From Propionibacteriaceae bacterium (GTDB lineage: Bacteria; Actinomycetota; Actinomycetes; Propionibacteriales; Propionibacteriaceae): a DNA stretch of 5,265 nucleotides. Positions within the stretch are counted from its first letter, which is position 1. Every line of letters begins with the position of its first letter. The position numbers were made by a program, and so were the translations under genes. Shown in pieces: positions 5,061-5,265 of this stretch. The notes under the pieces are model-generated. The model saw only the letters and a list, made by a program, of their open reading frames with translations. It had not been told where the DNA came from and did not search any database. The DNA lies in contig DMIX01000405.1 of assembly GCA_003451975.1 (NCBI GenBank), positions 1 to 5,265 of the forward strand, in the 5' to 3' direction.

Positions 5061-5265
5061 TATTCCGCAGGTGGGGGTGCGGGAATTGCTGTTGGCCTCA
5101 GCTTGACCGCACGAGCCGACCTGCGCAAGAGGCGCAGCAGCGGAGTGCCCAGCATCAGGATCACGAGGGCATTGGTCACGGCTCGCCCGAGATTCCAGCC
5201 CATGGAGGTCGCCAGATTGAACAACACGAAATGGTGCAGGTTTTGCCACGGGGTCGCTGCGGGAT
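5060..5265 (-). CDS. C-terminal end of a probable ECF transporter S component (5' end outside window)
   Basis: The - strand reads open from the window edge (first full codon at 5263) through 67 codons to a TAG at 5062-5060. The visible part contains WQNLHHFVLFNLATSMGWNL, then GRAVTNALVILMLGTPLLRL ending a hydrophobic helix, followed by a basic stretch (LLRRSARAVKLR) and a proline-rich tail (PTAIPAPPPAE). The ATSMGW-x-GRAVTNA-x6-LG-x-PLLR-x-LRR pattern, a last membrane helix with a cytoplasmic basic end, is what I recall for the C-terminus of actinobacterial energy-coupling factor S components. These membrane proteins bind a vitamin or metal substrate for uptake. The substrate cannot be inferred. 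No terminator is seen before sodA 62 bases downstream, so read-through is possible. A competing 74-codon frame (5249-5025) has no family features and overlaps it. Coding status is likely; family is moderately supported. Confidence 0.68.
   Translation of the reverse strand, partial: PAATPWQNLHHFVLFNLATSMGWNLGRAVTNALVILMLGTPLLRLLRRSARAVKLRPTAIPAPPPAE

Noticed and set aside
5025..5249. 74-codon - strand frame upstream of sodA
   Set aside because: It overlaps the better-supported ECF S-component frame, which has a membrane helix and a family-like motif; this frame shows neither.

Overview
The window looks like chromosomal DNA from a high-GC Gram-positive bacterium (Actinomycetota). The evidence is GC-rich coding sequence, a typical actinobacterial RNA polymerase alpha subunit, a ribosomal protein L17 with a long charged tail, and two resuscitation-promoting factor (Rpf) genes, a family largely confined to actinobacteria. 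I cannot fix the genus from sequence reading alone.

Layout. Positions 1-2026 (+ strand) hold the end of a ribosomal protein/RNA polymerase operon: the 3' part of rpsD (S4), a 154-base gap with two inverted repeats, rpoA (alpha subunit), then rplQ (L17) 18 bases later. A strong hairpin at 2039-2076 closes this operon. A second hairpin at 2155-2195 lies at the end of the genes arriving from the other side, so 2027-2219 is a convergent terminator region with no gene. From 2220 to the right edge everything is on the - strand. In transcription order this half holds the C-terminal end of a probable ECF-transporter S component (cut by the window edge), a superoxide dismutase with its own terminator, a full-length RpfB-type protein (three DUF348 domains, G5, Rpf lysozyme-like domain), and 94 bases further a smaller, very basic Rpf paralogue (one DUF348, G5, Rpf).

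Function. The left half supplies core transcription and translation components. The right half is mainly cell-envelope and stress biology: two secreted peptidoglycan-cleaving Rpf enzymes that probably arose by tandem duplication, and an iron/manganese superoxide dismutase. The Rpf pair has its own intergenic control region, with a TTG start for the first gene and three TCCTGAGA boxes around a candidate promoter. The most notable points are the duplicated and remodelled rpf pair, that box cluster, and a REP-like palindrome between rpsD and rpoA. Nothing here clearly shows an entirely new system. The rpf pair with its control region is the best candidate for something undescribed.
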